Source: Hyaloperonospora brassicae (taxonomy: Eukaryota > Oomycota > Peronosporomycetes > Peronosporales > Peronosporaceae). Taken from it: a stretch of 64,000 nt of DNA. The DNA lies in the NCBI GenBank assembly GCA_947650285.1, contig CANTFL010001484.1:1-64000 (forward strand), read 5' to 3'. Position numbers and translations under genes: made by a program. Positions 31,901 to 40,587 of the stretch are shown piece after piece. Below the pieces are notes generated by a model. It was given only the letters and a program-made list of their open reading frames with translations, was not told the DNA's origin and ran no database searches. Each line of letters starts with the position of its first letter. Within the stretch, counting starts at the first letter, position 1.

Positions 31901-34900
31901 CGAGCTGAAGAAAAAGGATGGCCGCACCGTGAATATCCGAATGAATGCGACCGCAAGATTTGACCAGCACGGTGAAATTGTGGGTGTGGTAGGAATTGGC
32001 CAGGACTTGACTGATCGCATTGTGCAGGAGCAAGAGTATACACGTCTGATTGACACAGCCAACGCGCCGATCTTTGGCGTCGATGCAAACCTTTGCGTGA
32101 ACATCTGGAACAAGAAGGCTGCTCAGATCACGAAATACTCTACAGCAGAAGTGATTGGTGAGAATTTAGTGGAGACTTTCATCTCGCCAGAGTATCGGCC
32201 AATCGTGGCGGACGTGTTCAGCAAAGCTCTAAACGGCATCCAGACAGCAAACTTCGAGTTTCCACTAATCACTCGACCGGGCACACGAATCGAGATTCTT
32301 TTGAACGCGACCCCGCGAAATGATATGCATGGCAACATCGTCGGCGTGGTTGGCATTGGCCAAGACATCACCGACCGTATTGCGCAAGAACACGAATACT
32401 TTCGACTGATCGATACGGCAAATGCTCCGATTTTCGGCGTGGACACGTTCGGGTGCATCAACGAGTGGAACCAGAAGATCGAGGAGATTACGGGATTCCA
32501 CAAGTCGACCGTCCTAGGGCTATCGCTGGTGGATGCATTTATCAATGCTGAAAACCGTTCCGAAGTGCGCAAGCTACTGAATCAGGCGTTGATTGGCATC
32601 GATGTCGAGGAGATGGAACTGCCTATGACGACTGTTGCTGGACGGTCATTGTTGTTGCTCGTCAATGCATCGAGTAAGAAGGATATGCACGGCAACATTC
32701 GCGGTGTAATTGGAGTGGGTCAAGATTACACCGCAAAGAAGCATATGGAAGCGGCTAAAGTCAATTTTCTGGCTTCTTTCAGTCACGAGCTGAGAACGCC
32801 TCTGAACGGTGTGCTGGGTATGCTCGAACTGTTGCGCGACCAAAAGCTGGACAAGACGTCTGAGCGTTACGTGCACATTGCGTACATTTCTGGGTCGCTG
32901 CTGCTGAACCTGATCAACGACATTCTCGACTTGTCGAAAATCGAAGCGGGGCATATGGAAATATCAGCAGACCCGTTCGAGATGGAGGACTTGCTCGAGT
33001 ACTCGATGGCAATATTTAAGTTCAAGGCTCGTGAGAAACACATCAAGCTTACGCTGGAATGCTCTCCTAAGGTCCCGAAGCGAGCAATCGGTGATGTGAG
33101 TCGACTCCGGCAGGTGGTGTTGAACCTGCTTTCGAATGCCATTAAATTTACGAACGAAGGATCGATCACGGTTCGTTGCAATATGGTCCCATCACCGGAC
33201 CTTCCGAAGGATTGCGTGAAGTTGTTGTTCCAGGTCATTGACACTGGCGTCGGCATGGATGAAGAGGAAAAGTCACGATTGTTTTCACTCTTCACAAAGC
33301 TTGAGCGCACACGCAAGAACAACCCCACGGGTTCTGGCTTGGGCCTCGCGATTTGCAAACAGCTCGTGGAGCTCATGGACGGCGACATTGACGTTGAGAG
33401 TGAGCTCGGCGTGGGCTCAGATTTCTTTTTCACGGTTGTCGTGCGCCGACTTGATGAAGACGATCTTGTTCAGAAGCTGCCAGCTGCCCTGGCCGCCGAT
33501 ACGGCCGCTGCACTGTCTACTGGAAGGCATAACGCGTCTACGTTGGAGCTGGTGCCTAAGCATGCTCGCATTTTGGTGGTGGAGGACAATGAGTTTAATT
33601 GGGAAGTTGTCAAGAGTTTTTTTATGGAAGACAACCATTTGCTTCAGTGGGAAACAAATGGCTTGGATGCTTATCAGATGTACCAGGACCATCACGATTC
33701 GTACGACATTGTGCTGATGGATTGTGAAATGCCCATCATGAATGGGTACGACTCCACTCGCAACATTCGTATCTTTGAGCAGCAACATGACCTTCCCCAC
33801 ATCCCTATCATTGGCGTCACAGCATACGCTATGAGTGGCGATCGCAAGAAGTGCCTTGACGCAGGAATGGATGAATTCATCGTCAAACCTGTTTCAAAAA
33901 CCGAGTTACGAAAGGCTATTCGTAAATGGATGCGTGTTCGCTACCTAGACCAACATTGCACTCGATCACGCGTTGAGTCTCTGGAAACGACTAGCACCGA
34001 CGCATTATGCAGCCTAGGTGCCGTCAACTTGGTGGCAGCATCTAGACACGAAGAAAAGCTCGACCTGGATCGGGCCATCTCAGACCTAGAACTGGAAGAC
34101 CCAATGATGATCGGCCAGCCTGGTGGAATCCAGACAGTTGCAGGGTCTGAGGCGTTGCTAATGTCGCTCACCACCATTAGCGAGAGCAAGAGCAACCAAT
34201 CAGCGAGCTCGGGAACTCTTGGATACACGATCGGGCCACTGGATAGTCTAACAACGACTGTCGTGCTGCCAAACCTGACGGAACAACCGATCAAGCCACT
34301 AGTGACACGTCCTGGCAATCTCATGAATGCTTCGAGCATTGTCGGTATGAACATGTTTGCTGCGGCGAAAGCGGCCGGAATCTATCCTATGGACGCGACG
34401 GAAGCTGTGCCTCAGTCTTCGTCATCAGACGGCAGTGGTGACCAGCAAGATGCTGCCGAAAGCGTTACTAGCTCGACAGATGCTGTGAGCAAGGTTGCAC
34501 GGGCGTACTCAACGACAATGGCCCCGGAAGATGTCGTGATACCAGCTGGTGATCCAATCGATTATTCGCTGGGTGTAGAGCAATGCGGTGCCAGCGAAAG
34601 CCTGTTTGTGAGTCTTCTCGAGAAGTACGCAGGGCTGAGTGAAGAATTCATGAAACGCATCGAAGATGCCTATTCCACGGGCGACTTTGTAGTGCTGCGA
34701 CGCGAAAGTCACTCACTCAAGGGATCGTCAGCATACGTCGCCGCAGTCCGTGTATCGAAGGCAGCATTCCGTGTACAATTAGCTGCTGGGCACGTCATGG
34801 AGGAGACTGCTACGGAGAGGGGTCATGCCTCGCTTGTGGACGCGCTTCAACTTCTAAAGAGTGAACATCGCGCATTGCGTGGCTATCTGCGACGGAACTT

Positions 34901-34991
34901 TTCCTTTCGCGCGAGTGCTGGTGGTGGAAGTCAGGAATCCAAGAAGAATGGCACTGTAGCAGGTGGCGACAACGCCTGTGCAGTTATGTGA
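28917..34991 (+). CDS. Hybrid sensor histidine kinase with ten PAS domains, receiver and HPt domain
   Basis: The first ATG in a long intron-free frame gives 2024 residues. An N-terminal basic, Ser-rich segment (1-75) has no clear membrane span, so it is probably a soluble sensor. Two divergent PAS domains (about 80-320) are followed by eight near-identical 120-residue PAS repeats starting at residues 322, 442, 562, 682, 802, 922, 1042 and 1162 (pattern YSRLIDTANAPIFGVD). The kinase core follows: H box FSHELRTPLNG (His1290), N box QVVLNLLSNAIKFT, DTGVGMD and GSGLGLAICK. The receiver has VVEDNEFN and LMDCEMP with Asp1602, TAYAM and the Lys of VKPVS. A C-terminal HPt domain carries SHSLKGSSAY with His1932. 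All phosphorelay residues are present, so His-Asp-His transfer could run within one chain; a separate final receiver is not in the window. PAS domains sense redox, oxygen, light or small ligands. Multi-PAS hybrid kinases are known in oomycetes, while animals lack this family. Confidence 0.95.
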   Translation: MDRRPSGTDHEPLQPAHDGKRKKKSVCQQSSCTKKSSKADARRARQDSNCRSGRRSADAAASSSVTSAALAFSTNTNELSSRLYWILDEANVPALAVDATGTVTFWNQRLVQLSGFYAADVVGRLVTELISPSHCAEVTRRLEEALADVNVTVRNVELELGSVKLLVNLTADVDETEVARVVAIGQDITIKTKQERRDAQVAPQVGTSIFEVDRDGRIVRWHKKAEMFTGYRMDQVVGAPFIDLVHGDDGEAVSEVLARAASTNTSVSELMLSLKTAKGAYVKLSLSLAPHISWGDGGAGVVDRMVASCKNESMCSASDRAYSKLVDLANVPIFGIDTKGCVVIFNKKAAQVSEYLPGEVAGVDLVLCLVHEDHREEATVVFEKALRGIETADFELAMITKHGQTVKMLLSVMPRYDLAGEVIGVIGTGQEVTERVVQEHEYTRLIDKANAPIVGVDKNLRVTIWNKKAATITDYSYVQAMGKDLLGFIAEHARDTVADVLSKAMEGIETANFEFPLVTKSGRQLDILLNTTPRFDQSGEITGVVGIGQDFTDQRAQEEEYIRLIDTANAPIFGIDMDGRVDIWNRKAVAITEYTVLEARGTRLVESFIPLDHRAGVAAVMSKAMDGEGTANFEFPLITKTGRRVDILLNATPRYNQHGDIVGVVGIGQDITERIVQEQEYSRLIDTANAPIFGVDMTGLVNIWNNKSAEITQFTADEVIGKDLVQEFISEGYRSAVGLVLSQALNGVQTANFNFPLITKSGRRVEILLNATPRYNELGEIVGVVSIGQDITERIAQEHEYSRLIDTANAPIFGVDSEGRVNIWNKKAAEIMQYSTDEVLGENLVDKFITEDYRDAVGAVLSKALGGFETANFEFPLVTKANRRVEILLNATPRFNEHGIVIGMVGIGQDITDRIAQEQEYARLIEKANAPIFGVDAQGLINIWNHKTAEMTRFSKEEAIGKDLISWAIPEEYRDATETILWKALEGDETSNFDVELKKKDGRTVNIRMNATARFDQHGEIVGVVGIGQDLTDRIVQEQEYTRLIDTANAPIFGVDANLCVNIWNKKAAQITKYSTAEVIGENLVETFISPEYRPIVADVFSKALNGIQTANFEFPLITRPGTRIEILLNATPRNDMHGNIVGVVGIGQDITDRIAQEHEYFRLIDTANAPIFGVDTFGCINEWNQKIEEITGFHKSTVLGLSLVDAFINAENRSEVRKLLNQALIGIDVEEMELPMTTVAGRSLLLLVNASSKKDMHGNIRGVIGVGQDYTAKKHMEAAKVNFLASFSHELRTPLNGVLGMLELLRDQKLDKTSERYVHIAYISGSLLLNLINDILDLSKIEAGHMEISADPFEMEDLLEYSMAIFKFKAREKHIKLTLECSPKVPKRAIGDVSRLRQVVLNLLSNAIKFTNEGSITVRCNMVPSPDLPKDCVKLLFQVIDTGVGMDEEEKSRLFSLFTKLERTRKNNPTGSGLGLAICKQLVELMDGDIDVESELGVGSDFFFTVVVRRLDEDDLVQKLPAALAADTAAALSTGRHNASTLELVPKHARILVVEDNEFNWEVVKSFFMEDNHLLQWETNGLDAYQMYQDHHDSYDIVLMDCEMPIMNGYDSTRNIRIFEQQHDLPHIPIIGVTAYAMSGDRKKCLDAGMDEFIVKPVSKTELRKAIRKWMRVRYLDQHCTRSRVESLETTSTDALCSLGAVNLVAASRHEEKLDLDRAISDLELEDPMMIGQPGGIQTVAGSEALLMSLTTISESKSNQSASSGTLGYTIGPLDSLTTTVVLPNLTEQPIKPLVTRPGNLMNASSIVGMNMFAAAKAAGIYPMDATEAVPQSSSSDGSGDQQDAAESVTSSTDAVSKVARAYSTTMAPEDVVIPAGDPIDYSLGVEQCGASESLFVSLLEKYAGLSEEFMKRIEDAYSTGDFVVLRRESHSLKGSSAYVAAVRVSKAAFRVQLAAGHVMEETATERGHASLVDALQLLKSEHRALRGYLRRNFSFRASAGGGSQESKKNGTVAGGDNACAVM
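29880..32759 (+). repeat. Eight in-frame 360-bp PAS repeats inside the kinase gene
   Basis: The codon for the Tyr/Phe-less start of each repeat (YSRLI-type) recurs at 29,880, 30,240, 30,600, 30,960, 31,320, 31,680, 32,040 and 32,400, an exact 360-bp period without a single indel. Identity between neighbours is highest among copies 5-9 of the ten PAS domains. Confidence 0.95.
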
Positions 34992-35749
34992 GCGGCCATT
35001 AAAAGGGATCCCGTCCATATCATTGCGCCGCAGGAATAAGTTATGTATACTCAAGTTATTCATCTTCCTTGCCATTGGTTCCTCTTGTCGTCGCGCCTGC
35101 ATCCCGAACTTCCAGCCAGCTGAGTCTCGAACAGTCACATGTCGCCAAAACGAGGGTTTTCGAATACCGTGAGACTGTTCGAGGTTTCGTAAGCTCTGAT
35201 GCACTCGCGCTCACGGCAAGTGCCGATTTGCGCGAGGACTGGTCAAGTTCACTGTCTACGAGGCAAAGAGGAAGAAGCGCACCGATTTAATTGCATACAA
35301 AACACAACGGTGACTCGAGTATCTGCTTGGTCGGTCTTCTTGTTTACGCAATGGTTCTCTCGCAGTGTGCCTGTAGTTGTGCTCCAACTTGCGTCCTGAA
35401 TGTGCCGAAACAGCAGTGATGGGCCATGTTTGCACAACCTCGTCCAATATATTCCGGTCTTGCTGCCACCATTGACACGATTCGCTCCAGCGTTGTCTCT
35501 GTCTGTCGCCTTCCGCTTGCTTCTTTGTTAGTCTTCCCCACGGTGCCGTGATCTAAAGTCGTACATGAGCATCCGTTCGACGCTGCAGCGTTGCATCCAG
35601 TCTTACTCAAGGTACTTGTCTAAGAAGTCGCCATGAACATATAGACGCCCGCATGTCGAGAGTTATCCAGCGTCCGTCAGCGATTGCAGTGCAGATCATG
35701 GTTCTGCAAAGCTGCGTAGCGATCGGTTCCGCGTGAACAAACGTGTAAT
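34992..35749. other. Intergenic region after the kinase gene
   Basis: This holds the kinase 3' region. A minus-strand segment at 35,610-35,400 (reading LDEVVQTWPITAV in one frame) might be a further decayed exon of the pseudogene to the right, but the support is weak. Confidence 0.35.
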
Positions 35750-37859
35750 CGTTCCTAGCATTCACTGCAGACCAGACTACGCTTTCGGAGGACGGCGATC
35801 AACTGCAAAAGCAGTTGAGGTGGTGCATTGCTTACAACGACCGAGCCTTCTCTACTTGCATACTCTTTCGTTGACGAGCCACAGCTTTTGCCGCAATCTT
35901 TATTAGCACGTAGCCACTGTAGATCTTTCACTGCTTTGGCGTCATGGCTTATGCTGAACAACGTAACACGAGTCGTAGAGCGCCTTCTTCAACATGCGCG
36001 TCTTGATTTCCGGATCAAACGTCGCCTTCGGAGAGCGTTTGAGTGGCTTTGTTTCACGCATTTGCACCGACAACTATTACATGCTAGATCATGCAAGGCA
36101 CGTGCGCTCTGGCGCTTTTGTGTCGCTATTCAAGCGCAAAGTAGAAGGAAGAGCGCCTTGTAGCGAACGAGCTTTATGCACGAAACATAGTTGCTTGCAA
36201 CGGTATGGTGCAAGTTTGAGCAAAACACCGGCAAAGTTTGGCACTGACACCTTTTGTTCCAGCGACGATCTCAAGGTAACGCTTGTGACCGAACTATGAA
36301 GGGGCAAATGCAGACGATTGGGTGCTGATGGCATACAACCGCTGCGCTATTGGTCTTACTTGCAAACGAAGTGAGACACCAACGGGTGGAACCGGTCAGA
36401 CGTGGGCGCATGCCGTCGCTTCTCCTTCACCTGTCAGAGCTAATTGTGCCTTGCATCACACTCTAGCAACTAGGAACTTGCTCCTCTACAGGGTCGCCAA
36501 ATTCCTCTTTCAGACGTTGGAGGTGATACCTCCTCGTGACTGTGGCATTCTCGCACTAGTAAGCTGAAATGAACGACTCAATCTGCGCAAGAATCGCACA
36601 TCATCGGTACTCAATGCACAGAAAAACATGAGCGCAACATGACGTACCCTTGATCGAAAAAGCGACAGAGAAGGGCTCGAGATGCGCACACGGCAAAATT
36701 GGTGAAGATCCGTCCCGAACAAGTTGTAAACAGTTCAATATGGCCGTACTCGATCACGCGGAGCCCCAATTACTTTGCCTACCAGTAAGAATTGTCGGAG
36801 CAAGTCTTGTACACGGAGACGTCCTCTATCACACCCAGCGACTGCAAAGATTTATTCGTGACGTACACGTAAAACACCTGAAGACGTAAAAAAAGAGCCC
36901 CAATCACGTCAAAGCAAGCCGCCATGACATTGCAGTATGCTACATATGACACTTACGCCATTGACCTTGTGAAGCAATGAGTCTTCCATATACTCGAGGT
37001 AGTCCAAGCTTGCAAAACGCTTGATCAGAGGTGGAGCTTCATTTCTGTGCAAGCAACGAAAACAGAAAGCCAAGCACAACATCTTCTGTATCGTAGTCCG
37101 AAACACACACAACATCTACCAAAATCGCAACAGTCGGTGCTTAAAGACAGCGTTGTGCGCATCAAGGAGTCTGTTTTCCACCACGTCGATCGATATCAGC
37201 AATGGGCTCTCCATATCGGGTAGCGGCTCCTTGAACTTTCGATAATACACATCAGCAGTCTGCAAGAACTTGCATTAGACCCTACGAGGCATCTGCACTT
37301 GACAGCCCCATCCTCAGTGCAAACCTACTCGACAGTATACAGAATCGTGGTATGGCAATAGCCAACGGAGACCGAGTCCCTATCTTCTGGTAACGTGAGC
37401 TCTACACGAGAAGCTCTTTTATCTCCATCTGACGTCCGTACGACTTTGATCCTGTGGTGACAAAGAAAGCATCCAGTTCTGACTTGGCCGGCGCTCCGAA
37501 ACGACGACGTCGTCGTCTTCCTGTCGAGCGCATAAATGGCTCATCACTAGGGAGGAGCCACAGACGTTCTATCCACGAAAGTTGCTGCGTCTTGCAAAAC
37601 AAGGAAGCGCGTCAACGTAAGTCAAGATACTTTTCCAACATCTTTACAACAAGCGACCGACCAGCACCGTCCATGTTCGTACTGTTGACTGCAGTAAGGC
37701 GACGAGACAAATCCCTACCGCAAGCCACAGCGGCTGGAGTGACACTATTTGACTCAGCTTATCCGGCTCTTGTGTCTCCTCGTCTGACGTCGTCGTGTCC
37801 AATGCAAAGTGGTACATCCAACGCACGGCGACCTCCGACGCTACAAAGAATACGATTAT
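35750..37859 (-). pseudogene. 3' part of an interrupted multi-exon host-type gene (unknown function)
   Basis: Protein-like exons with plausible GT-AG introns read right to left. They are a segment with two hydrophobic stretches (37,859 to about 37,684), a basic segment with STGRRRRRRFGAPAKSELDA (about 37,588-37,409), YYRKFKEPLPDMESPLLISI (about 37,259-37,120), APPLIKRFASLDYLEYME (about 37,085-36,960), VFYVYVTNKSLQSLGV (about 36,875-36,770), then TRRYHLQRLKEEFGDP (about 36,545-36,470), FDPEIKTRMLKKALYDS (about 36,020-35,960) and an end segment to 35,755. At least one stop (about 37,117) and one frameshift (about 35,950) cannot be explained by introns. The 5' end is cut at the insertion site of Element 1 and resumes on its other side at 45,836. 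I do not recognise the family; a membrane protein is likely. Confidence 0.55.
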
Positions 37860-38247
37860 TGTAACGGGGCACACCCTTGCGTAACTTAACGCAAGGGATT
37901 TGGGTGCCCCGACAGACGTACACGTGGCAAGCGAGGAAGCGTAGGTAGGGTAAAAGTAGAACTGTTATATTAATAAACTAAGTCTTTTAACTACTGTCTC
38001 TTCGTTTGACTTAACTTAATTTTACTTATATAACTGCATGTATGGTGACGTCTCGTCACCACTCATTGCGCGCGTCTTGCGGCGATTGGTGGGTTGATAT
38101 CATCACGATATCAACCAATGAACAGACCCTTTGGTCGACCCTTCAATATCACCACTTTGGTGATATTGTTTAAAGAATATCCATCTTATATTCTTTATTG
38201 TCACTTTCCTTAAGTGACAATATCATGTAACGGGCTGCCCCGTTACA
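37860..38247 (-). repeat. Element 1 left LTR (3' LTR of the coding strand)
   Basis: 388 bp from TGTAACGGGGCACACCC to GGGCTGCCCCGTTACA. Nearly all of it can be assigned to consecutive hairpins, for example CCCTTGCGT/ACGCAAGGG, GGTGACG/CGTCACC, GGTTGATATC/GATATCAACC, AATATCACCA/TGGTGATATT, AAAGAATAT/ATATTCTTT and ATTGTCACT/AGTGACAAT. Confidence 0.97.
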
Positions 38248-38260
38248 TCACCCCCCCCTT
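38248..38260 (-). other. Element 1 polypurine tract
   Basis: On the minus strand AAGGGGGGGGTGA directly precedes the 3' LTR. It is the expected primer for plus-strand DNA synthesis. Confidence 0.85.
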
Positions 38261-38378
38261 AACTGATAGTCACCGTGTGACTATCGAAATATGGAGGCCA
38301 CCCGTTGGCCACCATTGGGACAGGGAGCACTTGTTTGGTCCGTTCCACTCACTTTCCGCTTGACCTCGCATAGTTAAC

Positions 38379-39983
38379 ATGTCTATGCGAGGTGACTCAA
38401 GACCCACACAGCCTGGTGCTGTGCAAGCCTCTGCGGCAGACGCTTCGTCGTCTGCCGCCCCTTCTTCGCCTGCAGCAACAGGTGCTGCAGGTGCACGCGG
38501 TATCACGCCGCGTGCGCACGATGACCCCGATGTGGAGGTCATCTACTCTGGCGAGTCAGACGTGTCTGACTCGGGCAATGCTCCAGAGGCGTCTCGCTCA
38601 CCGGCGACGCCTCAGTATTCGCCAAGGCCACTGCCGAACGAACGGACTCGTGATTCGCATCACAGTCTGTTCGGCAGTGATGACGATGATCAGGGTGGTG
38701 AGTTCTATTCTTCACCACCGCTGGCTCGTGCGTCTTCGCACGAGCGTGATGATGATGGCGCGAGCCGTCGTCAATCTGGGAGGCGTGGTACCGACAAGGG
38801 TACCACTGTCAATCATGATGAGCTGAAGCCGTGGCGTTTGCCCGAACAACTCATCAATAGCCTGTCTCACGAGACAGGCCAACACCATCGAATACCCTTA
38901 TTCGATGCAACCGAGCTTCACGGCTTGAGTTCCAGCGCGAAGAACTTTCGCGCTGAAGAAGACTTTTATCTCGATGTCTTTCTTAGACATCGATGGTACA
39001 ACAGCAACCAAAAGCGTGACAAAACATCGCTTTTGGCTGCGTGGAACGCGTTCGTCCAAAACGTCAAGAATTTTGGACGAGAGGGGTGGCTCAAGAAACT
39101 TGAGGCAACACGCCTCAGGTTCGAACGGCGAACGCCAACCGGTGCTAGGTACCGGTTGCATTGTTTGTCGAGTGAGGCAGGCATTCCTTGCCTCACATGG
39201 GGAGACCCTTGTGCGAGTTGTGTTGACAACTCGCAGCGTGCACATAGGGATGTGTACTCCCTAAATTCGCCCTGGGGAAGGGCACACATCTCGGCTGAGA
39301 TGCGTGACGCGATTGCAAACTTGCAATCCGTCTACAAGCGCCTTGGGCGCGTGTTTACCGATGGGCCACAGGACTCATCGGATGGGTCTCGTCATACTGG
39401 CGGACGAGACCTTCAACATCCATCAACAGCTGAGAGCGGGGCTCCCAGCTGTTCCAAGAGGGTGGATACCCCCTCCACTGGACGAGGTAGCTCGTCCTTG
39501 ATCCTGAATCGTCACGGTGATTCAAGATACGCTCCACTAGAAAGCGTTGATCACCGTGAGCATCCACCAAAGGATGTGGTGGAGGAGGAAAGACCTCCTC
39601 CAGAACCCCAGGCCCACCATCTCGACCCTTTCGAGATGGATCGCGCAATCGATGAATTGCGCGATGACTTGAAGCACGAGCGCGACCGACGCTACGCTTT
39701 GACCGACACCGTGCGGAAGAACCGCAAGGGTCACGAGGCTGATCGGGCGAGGGATCGCGCCGATTATGCCACGGCGCAGCTTCAGGTCGAGCGGGATGTC
39801 CGCTCCCTTTTCGGCGAGCTGGCGACAGCTCGCGGAGAGATAACTCGGTTGAGTTCCGAGGTATCATATCTGCGCGACCAGACGGATCGTCTGGAGCGCG
39901 AACGCAAGAACTTGATGGATGTTCTTGAACGTGGGGGCTATCTTCATCGGAAGAAGAAGGCTCGTACTGACAGTACGACCTAA
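38379..39983 (+). CDS. Antisense ORF of Element 1 (534 aa, unknown function)
   Basis: An ATG-started frame of 534 codons lies on the strand opposite to gag-pol, between the left LTR and the integrase C-terminus, and overlaps the 3' end of pol (39,355-39,983) tail-to-tail. The protein has a Ser/Ala/Pro- and acid-rich N-terminus (1-150). A compact, probably folded region follows at about 150-330 (EEDFYLDVFLRHRWYNSNQ, SLLAAWNAFVQNVK, LRFERRTPTGARYRLHC), with paired cysteines at CASC. After a disordered linker there is a Glu/Arg-rich coiled coil at about 415-520 and a basic end (HRKKKARTD). I recognise no known domain; it is not Gag, Env or a protease. Transcription would need a promoter in or near the left LTR. 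Element 2 keeps a decayed counterpart in the same place, which argues that it is a real gene of this lineage. Roles such as capsid accessory, silencing interference or antisense control are speculation. Confidence 0.7.
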   Translation: MSMRGDSRPTQPGAVQASAADASSSAAPSSPAATGAAGARGITPRAHDDPDVEVIYSGESDVSDSGNAPEASRSPATPQYSPRPLPNERTRDSHHSLFGSDDDDQGGEFYSSPPLARASSHERDDDGASRRQSGRRGTDKGTTVNHDELKPWRLPEQLINSLSHETGQHHRIPLFDATELHGLSSSAKNFRAEEDFYLDVFLRHRWYNSNQKRDKTSLLAAWNAFVQNVKNFGREGWLKKLEATRLRFERRTPTGARYRLHCLSSEAGIPCLTWGDPCASCVDNSQRAHRDVYSLNSPWGRAHISAEMRDAIANLQSVYKRLGRVFTDGPQDSSDGSRHTGGRDLQHPSTAESGAPSCSKRVDTPSTGRGSSSLILNRHGDSRYAPLESVDHREHPPKDVVEEERPPPEPQAHHLDPFEMDRAIDELRDDLKHERDRRYALTDTVRKNRKGHEADRARDRADYATAQLQVERDVRSLFGELATARGEITRLSSEVSYLRDQTDRLERERKNLMDVLERGGYLHRKKKARTDSTT

Positions 39984-40587
39984 GCCTCCCCACGTAAAAC
40001 GTAGGATGCGTGCGCATCCTACGTGGCAATTCGAGTGTGTATGCATTGCCCTTGCGATGCAACACTCGAAATGGCCCAATGTATTTCGGCAGTAGTTTAC
40101 TACTGCCGACACTAGTGACTGCATGTCCAGGTAGGTTTACCGTTGACAGTAGTACTAGGTCATTAACCTTAAATGAAAGAACATTCGCTCTTCCATTCTT
40201 GTCTGCGTTCCGTTTCTGACGGTCCACCGCATTTGCGATGGAGTCCTGAACGAAACGGACTACCGCTTCTCGAGTCAGCAGGAAGTTCTCTGCTGACTCT
40301 TTGTTTTGTCTAGCAGTGCGCTTCGTGCGCACTGCTAAGAGATTGCTCTCTTCTTCAGCGAGGTTGTCTTCTTCCTCGCTGGCATAATCGTTGGCGATGC
40401 TGAATATACCAGCATCGTCATCATCATCCGAATCAATAATAGCGTCTTCGCTATTATTGAGATGATCTTCTTCATCGATGTCGACTTGATCGACATCGGC
40501 ATCATACGTGACGACGTTTGCGTCGACACGTGATGAGCAAGAGCCAAAACGGTTTTTGCTCGAGCGAGTCCCTCCCCCCTTATCCAA
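39355..40587 (-). CDS. Element 1 pol 3' part: integrase C-terminal domain and chromodomain (frameshifted)
   Basis: This minus-strand frame continues pol after a one-base shift at a run of six G (about 40,573-40,578). It opens with a very acidic stretch (EDAIIDSDDDDDAGIFSI), then RQKRNADKNGRANVLSFKV and LPKYIGPFRVLHRKGNAYTL, the GPF/Y-type module of Ty3 integrases. A Pro/Arg-rich linker is followed at the end by a chromodomain (FLVERILNHRDDSG, YLVQWRGYPPSWNSWEP). Chromodomains steer Ty3 elements to modified histones. The linker and chromodomain lie opposite the antisense ORF. A one-base loss in the G run (or a sequencing error) is the simplest cause of the break. Confidence 0.85.
   Translation of the reverse strand: MDKGGGTRSSKNRFGSCSSRVDANVVTYDADVDQVDIDEEDHLNNSEDAIIDSDDDDDAGIFSIANDYASEEEDNLAEEESNLLAVRTKRTARQNKESAENFLLTREAVVRFVQDSIANAVDRQKRNADKNGRANVLSFKVNDLVLLSTVNLPGHAVTSVGSSKLLPKYIGPFRVLHRKGNAYTLELPRRMRTHPTFYVGRLRSYCQYEPSSSDEDSPHVQEHPSSSCVRAPDDPSGRADMIPRNSTELSLRELSPARRKGSGHPARPEAAPWHNRRDPSPDQPRDPCGSSARCRSKRSVGRARASSHRAIHRLRDPSRKGRDGGPGVLEEVFPPPPHPLVDAHGDQRFLVERILNHRDDSGSRTSYLVQWRGYPPSWNSWEPRSQLLMDVEGLVRQYDETHPMSPVAHR

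Noticed and set aside
30489..32572. Long minus-strand frames opposite the PAS repeats
   Set aside because: They repeat with the 360-bp period of the sense gene and have no domain of their own.
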